DNA of 30,525 nucleotides from contig NZ_JAJNOQ010000016.1 in the NCBI RefSeq assembly GCF_021044775.1, positions 1 to 30,525 of the forward strand, read 5' to 3'. A program made the position numbers and the translations under genes. Under the pieces are notes generated by a model. That model was given only the letters and a program-made list of their open reading frames with translations, made no database searches and had not been told where the DNA came from. Positions 1 to 8,107 of the stretch are shown here, piece by piece (position 1 is the stretch's first letter; each line of letters opens with the position of its first letter). Source of the stretch: Paraeggerthella hominis (lineage in GTDB: Bacteria; Actinomycetota; Coriobacteriia; Coriobacteriales; Eggerthellaceae).

Positions 1-119
1 TCGACGATGTTCTTGGCGGTGTCCTTGACCAGCTGGAGCTGCTCCTGGGGCGTGTTGCCCAGGGCGTTGCCGCCCAGCGCGATGACAACGGACTTGCCGT
101 CACCCTTCTGATAAGGCAT
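1..119 (-). CDS. arcC: Carbamate kinase, N-terminal fragment (cut by window edge)
   Basis: Only the first 39 codons are present, read leftward from an ATG at 119. The peptide begins MPYQKGDGKSVVIALGGNAL, and the VIALGGNAL segment is the typical first strand and phosphate-binding loop of carbamate kinases in the amino-acid kinase fold. The enzyme would convert carbamoyl phosphate and ADP to ATP, ammonia and CO2 in the cytoplasm, the energy-yielding last step of the arginine deiminase pathway. A purine-rich ribosome site (GAGAGAAG) precedes the start. It is the last visible gene of the leftward arginine-deiminase-like operon, separated from the previous gene by 316 bp, so it may also have its own promoter. 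The family call rests on the N-terminus only, supported by the carbamoyltransferase upstream. Confidence 0.85.
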   Translation of the reverse strand, partial: MPYQKGDGKSVVIALGGNALGNTPQEQLQLVKDTAKNIV

Positions 120-316
120 AGCTTCTCTCTTTCTTTCGATAACGAAAACACAGGCCGACAGCCGAAAGAGCTCGGCATCGAAAGCATACGAACCGTAGCG
201 TCCCATGAAAAGACATAAAGGGGTTTATGCAAGCGAACAGCGGCAGCAAGCCGAGCGCTCCTGCCCGTAAACCGAATTAAACCTCGCAGGTGAAACGCCG
301 GTTTTCGGCAAGACCG

Positions 317-342
317 GCCGCCTCCTACCCCTCTTTCGGCAT
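317..342 (-). repeat. 26-bp exact repeat, copy 1 (matches the 3' end of the MFS gene)
   Basis: These 26 bases are identical to 8108-8133. In the second copy, on the minus strand, the segment encodes the last residues MPKEG, the stop codon and 8 bases after it of a UMF1-type permease. Here it lies in non-coding DNA 94 bp downstream of the dehydrogenase stop. The match does not extend on either side. A 26-base exact match is not expected by chance in 30 kb. Confidence 0.8.
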
Positions 343-382
343 TCGATTCGATGCATGCACACATCTCCCTCGGCAGATCCGT

Positions 383-420
383 CCGGATGCGATCGGATCT
401 TCATTCTCGATCGCATCCGG
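383..420 (-). terminator. 12-bp perfect inverted repeat just after the dehydrogenase stop
   Basis: CCGGATGCGATC (383-394) pairs perfectly with GATCGCATCCGG (409-420) around a 14-base loop. It starts 15 bp after the dehydrogenase stop codon in the direction of transcription. No T-run follows on the minus strand, so it is a weak candidate for an intrinsic terminator. A transcript-end stabiliser or a regulator site between the dehydrogenase and carbamate kinase genes is equally possible. Confidence 0.45.
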
Positions 421-435
421 GAAATCAGAAGCCGG

Positions 436-1425
436 CTACACTTGATTGACTAGTTTGAAAACCTTCTCTTTTTCCCCTCTGAGAAAATGAACGATGTTCT
501 CGCAGCTCAAACGCTCAAGATCTTCAATAGCCGTGGTTGAATAGAACGCAGAATGCGGCGTGATGACAACGTTGTCTCGACCAACCAGCTTATTGGATGC
601 CAAATCGGGCGTTTCGTCATACAGAACGTCGGCACCGAACGCGCGTACTCGTCCTTCATCAAGAGCCTCGACAAGAGCGTCTTCGTCCACGCACAAACCG
701 CGGCCAAGGTTGATGAACAAAGGCTTGCGAACCATGCGGGCAAACGCCGCAGCATCGAAATAGCGCTCGTTGTCGTCGGTCAAGCACATGTGGTTCACGA
801 TAATGTCAGACTCCGCAAGCAGTTCGTTCTTGTCGACCTGCGTCACCCCTCGCTCAACAAAATCCGCATTGGGCGCATAAGGATCGCATGCGATTATCCT
901 TTTCACCAGTCCCGATGCCTTCTCGGCCGTGCATTTCCCTATTTTTCCAAACCCAACGATGCCAAGCACCTGATCTTCGAGACGAGGCCACTGAGGCGCT
1001 GCCGCATAATCCCATTTATGACGTTCGTCAATTTCCTTTTGGTAGAACTTGAAGTGCTTGTTGAGCGCACTCATGTAAGCGATGGCGCTCTCCGAAACGT
1101 CCCATGTACAATACTCGCCCACAGGGCACACCCCAATGCCGCGCTTGGTCGCCTCGTCCAAATCAACTTGATCGAACCCCGTCGAATTCAACGACACCAC
1201 CTTGAGTCGAGAAGCATGATCCATGGCCTCAGCATCCACCGGAACGAATGCCGTAAGCAGCGCGTCAGCATCAGCTAAATGCTCGTAGAATTCGCCACGC
1301 TTGCCGTCTTCGTACTCGTACACCTCAACATCTACATCAGAGCCAAGACCCGTCTTCAGCGTTTCAATTTCCAAGGTATGATCAGGCATCATGCAATCTG
1401 GATGATCGCAAATCAGAACTTTCAT
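436..1425 (-). CDS. D-2-hydroxyacid dehydrogenase family protein
   Basis: A 329-residue cytoplasmic NAD(P)-dependent oxidoreductase of the phosphoglycerate dehydrogenase / D-lactate dehydrogenase family, which interconverts 2-keto acids and D-2-hydroxy acids. The dinucleotide-binding loop GFGKIG is at residues 158-163, with an acidic residue (Asp181) at the end of the next strand that favours NAD over NADP. The catalytic Arg (about 242, in NLGRG), Glu (about 271, in YDETP) and His (about 291, in TPHSA) are all present. The ATG at 1425 is preferred over a start 26 codons upstream because AGGCGGAG precedes it. It follows the deiminase gene by 28 bp, so it is probably co-transcribed. Such an enzyme is not part of the classical arginine deiminase pathway, and its substrate cannot be read from the sequence. 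Confidence 0.88.
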   Translation of the reverse strand: MKVLICDHPDCMMPDHTLEIETLKTGLGSDVDVEVYEYEDGKRGEFYEHLADADALLTAFVPVDAEAMDHASRLKVVSLNSTGFDQVDLDEATKRGIGVCPVGEYCTWDVSESAIAYMSALNKHFKFYQKEIDERHKWDYAAAPQWPRLEDQVLGIVGFGKIGKCTAEKASGLVKRIIACDPYAPNADFVERGVTQVDKNELLAESDIIVNHMCLTDDNERYFDAAAFARMVRKPLFINLGRGLCVDEDALVEALDEGRVRAFGADVLYDETPDLASNKLVGRDNVVITPHSAFYSTTAIEDLERLSCENIVHFLRGEKEKVFKLVNQV

Positions 1426-1453
1426 AAATGCTCCGCCTTCCTGAACGACGCCA

Positions 1454-2311
1454 TTACGGACGCTCGATGGGCTGCGTGAGGCAGTGGGGGCCGCCACCCG
1501 CATGGAGGATCTGGTCGAGCGGCACGTCGATCACGTCCAGGCCCAATGCGCGCATCTTGTCGTTGATGTGCTTGTTCTTCTCGATGGCGATGACCTTGCC
1601 GTCGCCGATGCACTGCACGTTGCAGCCGTGCTTGTACATGTCCTCGCTAGCCACGGGGATCAGCTCGAAGTTGCGGCGCTTGAGCATCTGCAAGAAGTTG
1701 TAGGGAAGCTGGTCGATGCAGGCCAGCGCCACCTGTGGGGCCACGATGTTGAAGATCATATCGAGGTGCAGGTTGTCCGGCGGACACGGCACGCCCACTA
1801 CGGTGTAGCCAAGCTTCTGCAGTTGATCGCGCAGATTATCGACGCCAGCCTGGTCAGTGCGGTCCACCTGGCCCCACGCCAGCGTGTGCTCGTCGATCAT
1901 CCAGAAGTCGCCGCCCTCCATGCAGCCCGCGTTCACGCGCGCCACGATGGGAACACCCATCTCCTTGAGCTTGTTCTCGTACGCCACGGCCTCGACCTGG
2001 CGAACCGGATGACGGAAGTGGCCGATCACAGCGCCTTCCTTGATCATGCAGCCGTAGTCGCGGGCGAACGTCATCACCTCGAACTCGGGACGCGCTTCCA
2101 CTTCCACGACCTCGATGCCGTTGGCTTTGTAGGCATCCACGAGCATCTGCCACTCGGCCACCATGACGTCGTTCTTCTCTTGGTCGCCCTTCTTCATCCA
2201 CTCGGCGGTGATCACATTGATGCCGTTGAACTGGTAGTAGCGCGGCGAGCACATCATCACTTTCTTTAGGGGATTCGTCGCGTTGGACACGTACACTTTC
2301 TCTTCAGCCAT
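1454..2311 (-). CDS. Guanidine-modifying (arginine deiminase/amidinotransferase superfamily) hydrolase
   Basis: A 285-residue member of the superfamily that holds arginine deiminase, dimethylargininase, agmatine deiminase and amidinotransferases. It probably hydrolyses a guanidino group to a ureido group with release of ammonia or an amine. The active-site residues are all visible: FARD (Asp85), MEGGDF (Glu132, Asp135), NLHLDMIF (His182) and a C-terminal GGGPHCLTQP with the nucleophilic Cys277. Its length is close to the dimethylargininase type and well below classical ArcA (about 400 residues). The ATG at 2311 follows AAAGGAG. It sits between a YfcC-type carrier and a dehydrogenase in an operon with carbamoyltransferase and carbamate kinase, so it takes the position of arginine deiminase. 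Substrate could be arginine or a related guanidino compound; the context favours a deiminase over an amidinotransferase. Confidence 0.85.
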   Translation of the reverse strand: MAEEKVYVSNATNPLKKVMMCSPRYYQFNGINVITAEWMKKGDQEKNDVMVAEWQMLVDAYKANGIEVVEVEARPEFEVMTFARDYGCMIKEGAVIGHFRHPVRQVEAVAYENKLKEMGVPIVARVNAGCMEGGDFWMIDEHTLAWGQVDRTDQAGVDNLRDQLQKLGYTVVGVPCPPDNLHLDMIFNIVAPQVALACIDQLPYNFLQMLKRRNFELIPVASEDMYKHGCNVQCIGDGKVIAIEKNKHINDKMRALGLDVIDVPLDQILHAGGGPHCLTQPIERP

Positions 2312-2390
2312 GGGAGGCTCCTTTCGTTGGTATGTTCGCGAAGATCGTCTGGGAACCGGAGCACGCGAGGTGCCCCGAGAAAGCGGAGGA

Positions 2391-3905
2391 TTACAACATC
2401 ACGGCCACAGTAAGGAACACGCAGCACACGAAGAACAGGAAGCCCACGATGGGCGCGGCTTTCTTCACCCAATCGCCGTAGCTCATATGGGCGGCCGAAG
2501 TGCAGGTCATCACCACGATCGAAGTAGGCGAGATCATCTTGGCCAAACCGAGCGCCATGCAGTAGATGGTCACCATGATGGCCACGTCCACGCCGGCGAA
2601 CTGCGAGAGCGCCGCCATGATGCCCATGGTCGCAGCCGCCAAACCCGTTGACGACGGGATGAGGCATGCGATGAGAAAGTAGCAAATCAGCGCTACGATC
2701 ACGAACGCAACGGGAGGCAGGGCCGACAGCGTGTTCTCGCACATGTGCAGGATGGTGGGCGTGATCTGGCCGCCGTCCATCACCACCTGGATGCCTCGCG
2801 CCAGCGGCACGACGAACGCGGTGGAAACCAGACCGGCAGCACCCTTGATCAGCGTGTCGATGATCTTGTCGGCTTTGTAGCGCATGACGATGCCGGCGAG
2901 CAGCGTCATCACCATCACGAGCATGGCGATCTCGGGGAAATACCACGAACCGAACGGCGTGATATCGCTTCCTAGCACCTCGCGCAGCACCGGCGTGACC
3001 CCGATCCACGCGACGAACTGCTCGAAGAACGTCCAATCCGGGTTGATGGACGTCCACGGCACGCACCCTACTACCATGATGGCGAACGTGAGGACAAAGA
3101 TGGCCAGCACGCCTTTCTGACGGCCCGACAGATCCAAGTTCTCGTTGGTAGAAACCGGGAACTCGATGAGGTCGAGCTTCCGGCGGAAGAACTGGACCGA
3201 TTTCTCAGGGTACGCCTTCACTTTGTCGGCATAGCGGTTGATAATGAGGATTACAAGCGCAGTAAACACTACGAGCATCAGCACGCGCATGCCCATGCCG
3301 TCGCCGGCCGAGATACCCGCGATGCCCGACGCTATACCCGTAGCGAACGGGTTCACCGTCGAGGCCAAACAGCCGGCTTGCGTGCCCAGCACCACGATCA
3401 TGATGGCCACTACGGTGTCGAGCCCGAGCGCCAGGATCACCGGCACGAACATGAGGAAGTACACGATGCCTTCCTCGTAGGCACCTTCCAAGGTACCGAG
3501 GAACGACATAAGGCACACGAGGATACCGATGAGCAGGTGCATGTTGTTCTGGTTCTTCATGGTGATGCGCTTGAGCGCCGTCTTCACCGCACCGGTCTCC
3601 TCCATCATCTCGAGGAAGCTGCCAAACAAGAGGATGGTGAGCGAGATGGCGATGGCGCCGCTGATGGCACCCGAACCCAGCATGCCCGTGATGGGCGCCA
3701 TGAGCACGTCCCACAATCCCTGGGGGTTCGACTCGACGATGTGGTATGTCCCCGAAATAGCATCGCCGTTGGCGTTCAGTTCGTACGCGCCGCCCGGCAC
3801 GAACCAACTGAGCACGGCGATAAAGCAGATGACCCCGAACAAGATGACGTACGTGTTCGGCATCTTGAATTTCTTCTTGCCCTTCGCGGGCTCATTGTCT
3901 GACAT
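2391..3905 (-). CDS. YfcC/DcuC-type basic amino acid carrier (putative ArcD-like antiporter)
   Basis: A 504-residue integral membrane protein of the YfcC / anaerobic C4-dicarboxylate carrier superfamily, with about 12 hydrophobic segments after a short Lys-rich cytoplasmic start. Recognisable parts are the PNTYVILFGVICFIAVLSWF first helix followed by VPGGAY, the EGAYEEGIVYF stretch and a C-terminal half rich in Gly, Pro and Ser with LIPSSTGLAAATMG. YfcC proteins in arginine deiminase operons are believed to exchange arginine for ornithine or citrulline; here the gene lies between the carbamoyltransferase and the deiminase, which suggests import of the operon's substrate in exchange for its amine product. 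The start at 3905 is chosen because AGGAG lies 7 bases upstream; a frame extension of 16 codons has no such site. The exact substrate is inferred from context only. Confidence 0.85.
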   Translation of the reverse strand: MSDNEPAKGKKKFKMPNTYVILFGVICFIAVLSWFVPGGAYELNANGDAISGTYHIVESNPQGLWDVLMAPITGMLGSGAISGAIAISLTILLFGSFLEMMEETGAVKTALKRITMKNQNNMHLLIGILVCLMSFLGTLEGAYEEGIVYFLMFVPVILALGLDTVVAIMIVVLGTQAGCLASTVNPFATGIASGIAGISAGDGMGMRVLMLVVFTALVILIINRYADKVKAYPEKSVQFFRRKLDLIEFPVSTNENLDLSGRQKGVLAIFVLTFAIMVVGCVPWTSINPDWTFFEQFVAWIGVTPVLREVLGSDITPFGSWYFPEIAMLVMVMTLLAGIVMRYKADKIIDTLIKGAAGLVSTAFVVPLARGIQVVMDGGQITPTILHMCENTLSALPPVAFVIVALICYFLIACLIPSSTGLAAATMGIMAALSQFAGVDVAIMVTIYCMALGLAKMISPTSIVVMTCTSAAHMSYGDWVKKAAPIVGFLFFVCCVFLTVAVML

Positions 3906-3988
3906 GGAAGCTCCTATCTTCGACGCTTCCGGCGTATCAGGGCGCAGCCCCAAGGGCGCCGCCGAAGCGAATCCTTGCAGGCCGCGCT

Positions 3989-4018
3989 GCCGTGGGGCCC
4001 TGCGCAGAACCCCACGGC
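3989..4018 (-). other. Intercistronic hairpin between carbamoyltransferase and carrier genes
   Basis: GCCGTGGGG (3989-3997) and CCCCACGGC (4010-4018) form a perfect 9-bp stem with a 12-base loop, in the 129-bp gap after the carbamoyltransferase stop. There is no T-run on the minus strand, so it is more likely a processing or transcript-stabilising hairpin, or a partial attenuator, than a full terminator. Confidence 0.5.
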
Positions 4019-4034
4019 GTGCCGGGATGCCGTA

Positions 4035-5051
4035 TTAGACGCGGGGAATGTACAGGTCGCCCAGAGTTGCCGCCATGATGGCCTTGATGGTATGCATGCG
4101 ATTCTCGGCCTGCTGGAACTGGCGTCCATGATCGGAATAGAACACCTCGTCGGTAACTTCCATTTCTTTGACGCCGAAGCGCTCGGCTATATCGGCAGCG
4201 TATTCGGTATCGGCGTTGTGGAAGGCCGGCAAGCAATGCAGAAAAATGTAGTCGGGATTCTTCACGTGCGACAACAGGCTGGCATTCACCTGGTAGGGAG
4301 ACATGAGCTTCACGCGCTCGGCGAACTGAGACTCTTCGCCCATGGCCGCCCACACGTTCGTGTAGATGGCATCCGCGTTCTCCACGGCCTCAATCGGGTC
4401 ATTCGTTACGGTGATGGTGGCCCCGCTTTCGGCAGCGAAAGCCCGGGCCAATTCAACGATGGCCGGGTCGGGTTCGAGCTCGGCCGGCGTGGCATTATAA
4501 TAATTCACACCCAAGATAGCACTTGTGATCATAAGGGAGTTCTGCACGTTATTGCGCCCTTGGCCGCAGTAGGCCAGCGTAAGACCCTCCAACTTGCCGA
4601 AGTTTTCCTTCATAGTCATGAAGTCAGCCAGCATCTGCGTGGGGTGCTCTTTGTCGGTGAGGCCATTCCATACCGGCACGCCGCTGTACTTTGCAAGGTC
4701 TTCGACATGCTCCTGCGCGAACCCGCGAAACTCGATGCCGTCGAACATGCTGCCCAGTACGAGCGCGGTGTCGCGCACCGTTTCCTTCTTGCCCAGCTGA
4801 ATATCGTTCTTTCCCAGATATTCAGGGTGCGCACCCAAGTCGATACACGCAGTAGTGAACGCAGCGCGAGTGCGGGTGGATGTCTTCTCGAACAGAAGCG
4901 CAATGTTCTTGCCCGCCAGATAATGATGCTCGACATTGCGCTGCTTCAAATCCTTGAGATGCTCGGCGAATCCGATGAGATACATCAGCTCGTCTTTCGT
5001 GTAGTCCCTCGTGGAGAGGAGGCTGCGTCCTTGGAATACCGACTTAGTCAT
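4035..5051 (-). CDS. arcB: Ornithine carbamoyltransferase family protein, catabolic (ArcB-like)
   Basis: A 338-residue cytoplasmic carbamoyltransferase of the usual length. The carbamoyl-phosphate loop STRTR is at residues 58-62, HPTQ at 136-139 and the catalytic HCLP at 272-275; the C-terminal QAENRMHTIKAI segment is typical of ornithine carbamoyltransferases. In the arginine deiminase pathway it phosphorolyses citrulline to ornithine and carbamoyl phosphate, which carbamate kinase then uses. The ATG at 5051 follows AAAGGAG; the frame stays open 82 codons upstream but without a ribosome site or family similarity. Oddly, the ornithine-binding motif normally reading DVWxSMGE is NVWAAMGE (residues about 232-239), losing the Asp and Ser that hold the ornithine alpha-amino group. 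The substrate may therefore differ. It is the first gene of the leftward operon, divergent from the symporter. Confidence 0.88.
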   Translation of the reverse strand: MTKSVFQGRSLLSTRDYTKDELMYLIGFAEHLKDLKQRNVEHHYLAGKNIALLFEKTSTRTRAAFTTACIDLGAHPEYLGKNDIQLGKKETVRDTALVLGSMFDGIEFRGFAQEHVEDLAKYSGVPVWNGLTDKEHPTQMLADFMTMKENFGKLEGLTLAYCGQGRNNVQNSLMITSAILGVNYYNATPAELEPDPAIVELARAFAAESGATITVTNDPIEAVENADAIYTNVWAAMGEESQFAERVKLMSPYQVNASLLSHVKNPDYIFLHCLPAFHNADTEYAADIAERFGVKEMEVTDEVFYSDHGRQFQQAENRMHTIKAIMAATLGDLYIPRV

Positions 5052-5209
5052 GTAGTGCTCCTTTCGTTGGATGCCTCTGCGTCCCAATCCCCGACGGACG
5101 TCGCACCCGATTGGCACGACCCCTCCTGGCAGGCCAGGTACTGCATGCATCATACGAAGCGGTGGAGCAACCTCCCACTGGACGAAAGGACAAAACTGGA
5201 ACCAACTGC

Positions 5210-5227
5210 TTTGTTCGCCTGAACAAA
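5210..5227. promoter_or_regulatory. Perfect inverted repeat in the divergent promoter region (candidate operator)
   Basis: TTTGTTC and GAACAAA are perfect 7-bp arms around GCCT, between the divergent carbamoyltransferase (start 5051) and symporter (start 5296) genes. A further GAACA half-site follows at 5234. The symmetry and position suit a dimeric regulator acting on both directions; the PucR-type regulator encoded at 6740-7903 is one candidate, with no direct evidence. No clear -35/-10 pair could be assigned in this 244-bp gap. Confidence 0.5.
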
Positions 5228-5295
5228 CAATTCTGAACAGCAAAAATCTAGGATGGGGTACAAGGCGGGTTCTTCCAAAGAAGCGGAGGTCGCAC

Positions 5296-6735
5296 ATGGC
5301 TCTTTCGTCTATCGACTACGTCATCATCGCGCTGTACTTTGTCGCCATCGTAACCATCGGCTTCGTAGCCGCACGATTCACGAAAACCCAAGAAGATTAT
5401 CTGGTTGCAGGCAGACGACTATCGTTTCCCCTGTTTTTTGGATGCATGGCGGCGCTTACGTTAGGAGGCGGATCCACTATCGGCAGCGCCCAACTGGGCT
5501 ACCAGTTCGGATTCGGCGGCATATGGCTCAACCTGAGCATTGGATTCGGATTGATCGTCGCAGGCTTTCTCGTAACAAGCAAGCTGTCAAAATTACGTGC
5601 GCTCAGCGTGAACGAAGTAGTGGAAAGCAGCTACGGGCCCACAGCCCGCGTATTCAGCTCCGTCCTCACCCTCATATACACGCTCACCCTCAGCGTAGTC
5701 CAAGTCATATCCATAGGCACGATCATCAACGGAACCATTGGGCTCGATCCTACGTTGTCGATGGCGCTAGGCGGCGGCATCGTAATACTGTACACATTCG
5801 TAGGAGGAATGTGGTCGGTCACCATGACCGATATCGTGCAGTTCGTTGTGAAGACCATTGGCATTCTCATCCTTGCACCTCTTTTCTGCATCTCAGCCGC
5901 CGGAGGCTGGGATGCGCTGGTAAGCAAGGTGCCCGAAGCGTACCTTTCAGTGGGAAGCATGGGGTTCGACAAAAGCTTCTCCTATATCGTGTTATACGTT
6001 CCCGGGCTTATCATCGGCCAAGACATCTGGCAACGCATATTCACTGCAAAAGACGAAAAAGTATCGAAGCGGGGCACAATCGGAGCCGGCCTTTACAGCA
6101 TCATGTACGCGTTCGCCACGGTGATCGTCGGCATGAGCGTAGCAGTACTTCTGCCCCATCTGGACAATCCGCAGAACGCATTCGTAACCGGAATTTCCAC
6201 ATTTCTGCCCGTAGGGATCCGCGGACTTGTTTTGGCAGCTGCCATGGCCGCCACGATGTCGGTTTCTAGCGGCACGATCCTCGCATCGTCCACTATCCTG
6301 TACAACGACCTGTACGTACGCTTCGGCGGAAAGCGATCCCGTCATCTGCGGGAAGTTACGGCAACTCGCCTATCCGCCCTCGTCATAGGCATCATCGTAA
6401 TGATCTGCTCCCTATGGATAAACGATGTTCTCGTTGGGATCGATATCTGCTACGGATACCTATCGGGATGCGTGTTCGTGCCTCTCGTGGCAAGCTTCGT
6501 ATTGAAACGATTCAGCCCGAGGGCAGGTCTATACGCATTGGGGGTAAGCTCGGTCGCAGTTACCGTGAGCTTTCTGGCGGTGGGAACGGCAAGCTCCATT
6601 CCCATTGTAGCCGGAATGGGGTCGGGCCTGATTGTTTACACAATCGCCAACGCCGTCAGCAAGAAAAAAATCCCATCCCCCTTGCACGAAAGACTTCCCG
6701 AAAACATCAAGAACGGCGCCGACCGACTAAAATAA
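5296..6735 (+). CDS. Sodium:solute symporter family transporter
   Basis: A 479-residue integral membrane protein of the sodium:solute symporter (SSS) family, with about 13 hydrophobic segments. The N-terminal SIDYVIIALYFVAIVTIGF helix, the TQEDYLVAGRR segment after it and the GGGSTIGSAQLGYQFGFGGI stretch are characteristic of the family, which uses sodium or proton gradients to import amino acids, carboxylates, sugars or vitamins. The ATG at 5296 follows GGAGGT by 5 bases; the 75-codon upstream extension of the frame is shadow. It is divergent from the arginine-deiminase-like operon and convergent with a PucR-type regulator whose stop lies only 4 bp away. Substrate cannot be read from sequence; a nitrogen compound is suggested by the neighbours. 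Confidence 0.9.
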   Translation: MALSSIDYVIIALYFVAIVTIGFVAARFTKTQEDYLVAGRRLSFPLFFGCMAALTLGGGSTIGSAQLGYQFGFGGIWLNLSIGFGLIVAGFLVTSKLSKLRALSVNEVVESSYGPTARVFSSVLTLIYTLTLSVVQVISIGTIINGTIGLDPTLSMALGGGIVILYTFVGGMWSVTMTDIVQFVVKTIGILILAPLFCISAAGGWDALVSKVPEAYLSVGSMGFDKSFSYIVLYVPGLIIGQDIWQRIFTAKDEKVSKRGTIGAGLYSIMYAFATVIVGMSVAVLLPHLDNPQNAFVTGISTFLPVGIRGLVLAAAMAATMSVSSGTILASSTILYNDLYVRFGGKRSRHLREVTATRLSALVIGIIVMICSLWINDVLVGIDICYGYLSGCVFVPLVASFVLKRFSPRAGLYALGVSSVAVTVSFLAVGTASSIPIVAGMGSGLIVYTIANAVSKKKIPSPLHERLPENIKNGADRLK

Positions 6736-6739
6736 GAAA

Positions 6740-7903
6740 TCAAACAGAATCTCTTTCGGGAAGAAACACAAGATCGAGCAAACCGACGAACGCTTTATCG
6801 TCCTCATGAGGAATGCCCAGCACAGCTTTCATTTTCCGCATGCGGTAACGTATCGTATTGGGATGTTGGTGCAGTTCTTCCGCTATCGTCTTGACATCTC
6901 CATGCCGCATCACCAACGCTTCGGCCGTGTGAACAAGCTCGGTTCCGTGCTTCTTATCGTAATCGGAAAGCATGGCTCGATACAACGCGCTTGCGCTCAT
7001 AAACAAACGATCGTAGCGCACGGCATGAGCAAACGCTGCAACATGCAGCTCCGACCAGCGAATCAGATGCTGGCCGCAGCGACGTGCGCTATCCGCAGCT
7101 GCGAGCGCTTGACGGATGCCAACATCCCCGTCGCCCAAATGAACCGCTTCGCCTACGCCAACATGCAACCCCTCTTCCAGTCCGGTCATTGAAAGACATC
7201 GCTTTTCGGCGGCCAACCGCTCCTCGTCGCCCACGAAACCGTAGGATACGAAAGCAAGAATATGATCGTGGTAGCGACATGCGCCCACAGATTCCACTGC
7301 ATAGCATTCCGCTTTCACCGCGTCCAGCGACGAGGACACCGAGTCGAGCATGGCGTAAAACGAGCAGGTGTCACCCGCACGCAGGGCAAAAGCGAAGCAC
7401 TGAAGCATAGAGCCGGTCGTGCCGACGATAGCGCTCAACCTTGTACGGATGCGATCGTCATCGTGGGCCGCAAGCAGCTCATCCAAAGCCCTTCCCTTGT
7501 CCAGCTCCGCCCGATCCCTTCGAATCAGGTCAAGCGATTGGTACGCCACCGTCTCATGGTAGGCACCATCGTACAAATAGACGGGGACGCCGCGCTCCTC
7601 GCTCTCCTTGCGGACAGCGTCGCTGATGGGAGGGTCGTACACTGTCTTGATCGCAATAGCGGCAACATCTCTGCGCAGCATAGCCAAGAGCGATTTTTCT
7701 GCAAGCTCAGGATTGCCATATGCGAAACCAAGATTCGTGAGGATGAGTTCTCCCGGAACGTAAACCCTGTAGTCGTTGTAATCGGGAGGGCAGTCCAGAA
7801 TGCCGACATTGCGAACCTCCCGCTGCTGGGACCCTTCACAAGGCGCAATCAGATCTACGCTCTTGAACGCTGGCAACGCAACGATGTCCGCAACGGTAAC
7901 CAA
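6740..7903 (-). CDS. PucR family transcriptional regulator
   Basis: A 387-residue cytoplasmic regulator. The N-terminal part (MVTVADIVALPAFK onwards, roughly residues 1-125) matches the PucR sensor domain that opens proteins of this family; the C-terminal 60 residues contain the PucR/CdaR helix-turn-helix (TIAEELHQHPNTIRYRMRKMKAVLG). The family controls purine, sugar-acid or amine catabolism. The start is a TTG at 7903, chosen because GGCGGAGG lies 6 bases upstream and the N-terminus then aligns with the family. It is convergent with the symporter gene, and the arrangement suggests that it senses the compound handled by the symporter or the adjacent operon. The ligand is not deducible from the sequence. 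Confidence 0.87.
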   Translation of the reverse strand: MVTVADIVALPAFKSVDLIAPCEGSQQREVRNVGILDCPPDYNDYRVYVPGELILTNLGFAYGNPELAEKSLLAMLRRDVAAIAIKTVYDPPISDAVRKESEERGVPVYLYDGAYHETVAYQSLDLIRRDRAELDKGRALDELLAAHDDDRIRTRLSAIVGTTGSMLQCFAFALRAGDTCSFYAMLDSVSSSLDAVKAECYAVESVGACRYHDHILAFVSYGFVGDEERLAAEKRCLSMTGLEEGLHVGVGEAVHLGDGDVGIRQALAAADSARRCGQHLIRWSELHVAAFAHAVRYDRLFMSASALYRAMLSDYDKKHGTELVHTAEALVMRHGDVKTIAEELHQHPNTIRYRMRKMKAVLGIPHEDDKAFVGLLDLVFLPERDSV

Positions 7904-8107
7904 GAATCCTCCGCCTCACCCGCACGAGAAGTGACTATCAAGAAGATACGATGGCTCGCATGATACCGCATCGCGAAGAGTAAGCCTCGATGGCAAAACG
8001 AGTTTAACGAAAATTGCCTATACCGTCTGACAAGCAGGAAAATCAACGCGCACGGTGATAACCGCATGCGAGAAAACAAGGACTCGAGCGAAGCGACCGC
8101 CTTTTCA

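Larger units (their letters stand above)
120..435. other. Intergenic region upstream of carbamate kinase; no gene seen
   Basis: This 316-bp gap holds no convincing gene. A 63-codon minus-strand frame (225-416) is Arg-rich and has no recognisable family. The gap contains a 12-bp perfect inverted repeat at 383-420 and a 26-bp segment at 317-342 that is identical to DNA at the 3' end of the MFS gene near 8108. A second small inverted repeat (GCCGGT...ACCGGC) lies near 297-318. No convincing promoter for carbamate kinase could be picked by eye. Confidence 0.6.

Noticed and set aside
225..416. 63-codon minus-strand frame upstream of carbamate kinase
   Set aside because: Arg/Cys-rich with no similarity to a known family, overlaps the hairpin and the 26-bp repeat.
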